A DNA stretch of 64,000 nucleotides, taken from positions 992,001 through 1,056,000 of the forward strand of contig NZ_JAPDFT010000001.1 of NCBI RefSeq assembly GCF_025949665.1, in the 5' to 3' direction. Position numbers and translations under genes: made by a program. The DNA comes from Chryseobacterium viscerum (lineage in GTDB: Bacteria > Bacteroidota > Bacteroidia > Flavobacteriales > Weeksellaceae). Shown here in pieces: positions 62,859 through 64,000 of this stretch. Below the pieces are notes generated by a model that was not told the origin of the DNA, searched no databases, and worked only from the letters and a program-made list of their open reading frames with translations. Every line of letters starts with the position of its first letter. Position 1 is the stretch's first letter.

Positions 62859-64000
62859 ATGAATTACGATATTATTGTCATTGGAAGTGGTCCTGGTGGA
62901 TATGTTACTGCGATCAGAGCAGCGCAATTAGGTTTCAAAACCGCAATTATCGAGAAAGAAAATTTAGGAGGAATCTGCCTTAACTGGGGATGTATTCCAA
63001 CTAAAGCTTTATTGAAATCTGCTCAGGTTTTTCATTATATCAACCATGCTGAAGATTATGGTTTGAATAAAGTGGAGGCAAGCTTTGAATTCCCGAATGT
63101 AATTCAGAGAAGCCGTGGTGTTGCCAGCAAAATGAGCAAAGGAATCGAATTCTTGATGAAAAAGAATAAGATTGACGTAATTCTTGGTACTGCAAAAGTA
63201 CAGAAAGGTAAAAAAGTTTCTGTGACAGATAAAGAAGGTAAAGTAACTGAATATACAGGTACTCATATCATTATCGCTACAGGAGCTCGTTCAAGAGAAT
63301 TACCAAACTTGCCACAGGATGGTAAAAAAGTAATCGGATACAGACAGGCATTATCTCTTCCTGAGCAGCCAAAATCTATGATTGTTGTAGGTTCTGGAGC
63401 TATCGGGGTAGAATTTGCTGATTTCTATAACACAATGGGAACAAAAGTAACTGTTGTTGAATTTATGCCAAACATCGTACCTGTAGAAGACGAAGAAATC
63501 TCTAAACACTTAGAGAAATCTCTGAAAAAAACAGGAATCGAGATCATGACAAACGCTTCTGTAGAAAGTGTTGATACAAGCGGTGAAGGTGTAAAAGCTA
63601 CTGTGAAAACAGCTAACGGAAACATTACGCTTGAAGCTGATATCTTATTATCTGCTGTAGGTATTGCTGCTAATATCGAGAACATCGGATTGGAAGAAGT
63701 AGGAATCCAGACAGATAAAGGAAGAGTATTGGTAAACGAATGGTACGAAACTTCAGTACCAGGTTACTACGCCATTGGAGATATCATTCCAACTCAGGCA
63801 TTAGCTCACGTTGCTTCTGCAGAAGGAATCACTTGTGTTGAGAAAATCAAAGGAATGCACGTTGAAAAAATCGACTATGGCAATATCCCTGGATGTACTT
63901 ACTGTCACCCTGAAGTCGCTTCTGTAGGTCTTACTGAAAAGCAGGCTAAAGAAAAAGGATACGAAATCAAAGTTGGTAAATTCCCTCTTTCCGCAAGTGG
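62859..64000 (+). CDS. lpd: Dihydrolipoyl dehydrogenase (E3), 3' end outside the window
   Basis: The first 380 codons of the FAD-dependent E3 of the pyruvate and 2-oxoacid dehydrogenase complexes. The N-terminal FAD motif VIGSGPGGYVTAIRAAQLG, the redox disulfide in GGICLNWGCIPTKALL and the NAD-binding VVGSGAIGVEFADFY are intact. The frame continues to the last base; the C-terminal dimerisation domain with the HxxxxE catalytic pair lies beyond. The expected full length is about 460-470 residues. The single-chain E1 gene is 26.5 kb upstream; no E2 gene is in the window. Confidence 0.95.
   Translation, partial: MNYDIIVIGSGPGGYVTAIRAAQLGFKTAIIEKENLGGICLNWGCIPTKALLKSAQVFHYINHAEDYGLNKVEASFEFPNVIQRSRGVASKMSKGIEFLMKKNKIDVILGTAKVQKGKKVSVTDKEGKVTEYTGTHIIIATGARSRELPNLPQDGKKVIGYRQALSLPEQPKSMIVVGSGAIGVEFADFYNTMGTKVTVVEFMPNIVPVEDEEISKHLEKSLKKTGIEIMTNASVESVDTSGEGVKATVKTANGNITLEADILLSAVGIAANIENIGLEEVGIQTDKGRVLVNEWYETSVPGYYAIGDIIPTQALAHVASAEGITCVEKIKGMHVEKIDYGNIPGCTYCHPEVASVGLTEKQAKEKGYEIKVGKFPLSAS

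Overview
The window looks like a chromosomal segment of a flavobacterium of the Chryseobacterium/Weeksellaceae type (Bacteroidota). The evidence is AT-rich DNA, promoters with the Bacteroidota -7 box TAnnTTTG, almost no Shine-Dalgarno sequences, proteins with type IX secretion (T9SS) C-terminal sorting domains, a single-chain alpha/beta 2-oxoacid dehydrogenase E1, a SusC-like barrel, a GH109 enzyme and a short GG-leader 'bacteriocin-like' peptide. Genus is inferred from gene content, not from a marker gene. The window opens inside a Na+/H+ antiporter gene and closes inside dihydrolipoyl dehydrogenase (lpd). There is no rRNA, no CRISPR array and no complete tRNA or transposase.

Layout. 0-10 kb: antiporter, a small receiver-like protein, a Crp/Fnr regulator, then ridA and a set of exported enzymes (pirin, isochorismatase-like hydrolase, amidohydrolase, DoxX, alginate-export-type porin, M17 N-terminal-domain protein). 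ridA and pirin share an identical 19-bp operator at identical spacing from their -7 boxes. 10-20 kb: topoisomerase III, a 3' fragment of tRNA-Ala(GGC), an AraC regulator, small secreted and membrane proteins, a thioesterase, a T9SS cargo protein, an S9 (DPP5-like) peptidase and a deoxyinosine glycosylase. 20-27 kb, minus strand: a three-gene overlapping operon (GH109, nucleotidyltransferase, NahK-like kinase) that reads as GalNAc salvage, an M61 peptidase and an AIM24 protein. 27-39 kb: queA, rlmN, sterol-desaturase-like protein, polyprenyl synthase, E1 dehydrogenase, an AT-rich trypsin-like protease, an AhpD-like protein, and a divergent HxlR/old-yellow-enzyme pair with an operator array.

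39-52 kb holds the most unusual material. First comes a GG-leader peptide gene of only 54 codons, then a papain-like (C1B) peptidase. Next is a four-gene locus: an ECF sigma factor; a protein joining an anti-sigma-like membrane-anchored N-terminus to a SusC-type TonB plug domain, a von Willebrand A domain and a T9SS sorting domain; a SusC-like barrel in which I cannot find a plug; and a 1505-residue alpha-2-macroglobulin-like protein that keeps its thioester motif and also carries a SusC-type plug. The plug and barrel of a TonB-dependent transporter therefore appear divided over neighbouring genes, with two alternative plug carriers.

51.7-56.6 kb: a GbsR/MarR regulator followed by a six-gene membrane/lipid-type operon (membrane protein, DCC protein, fatty acid desaturase, SRPBCC, DUF2071, TIGR01777 oxidoreductase). 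A near-identical operator sits before the regulator and before the operon. 56.6-60.7 kb: alpha-L-fucosidase (GH29) coupled to a PA14-containing GH3 enzyme. With GH109 this points to use of host-type or mucin-type glycans. The window ends with a surface protein, a ParB-like small protein, a small exported peptide and lpd.

Intergenic spaces carry several dispersed repeat families: a 65-bp hairpin with TCCTACGGAATGACAAA arms, a roughly 75-bp double-hairpin element in four copies, and short word-like repeats. One copy of the 75-bp element supplies the stop codon of a neighbouring gene.
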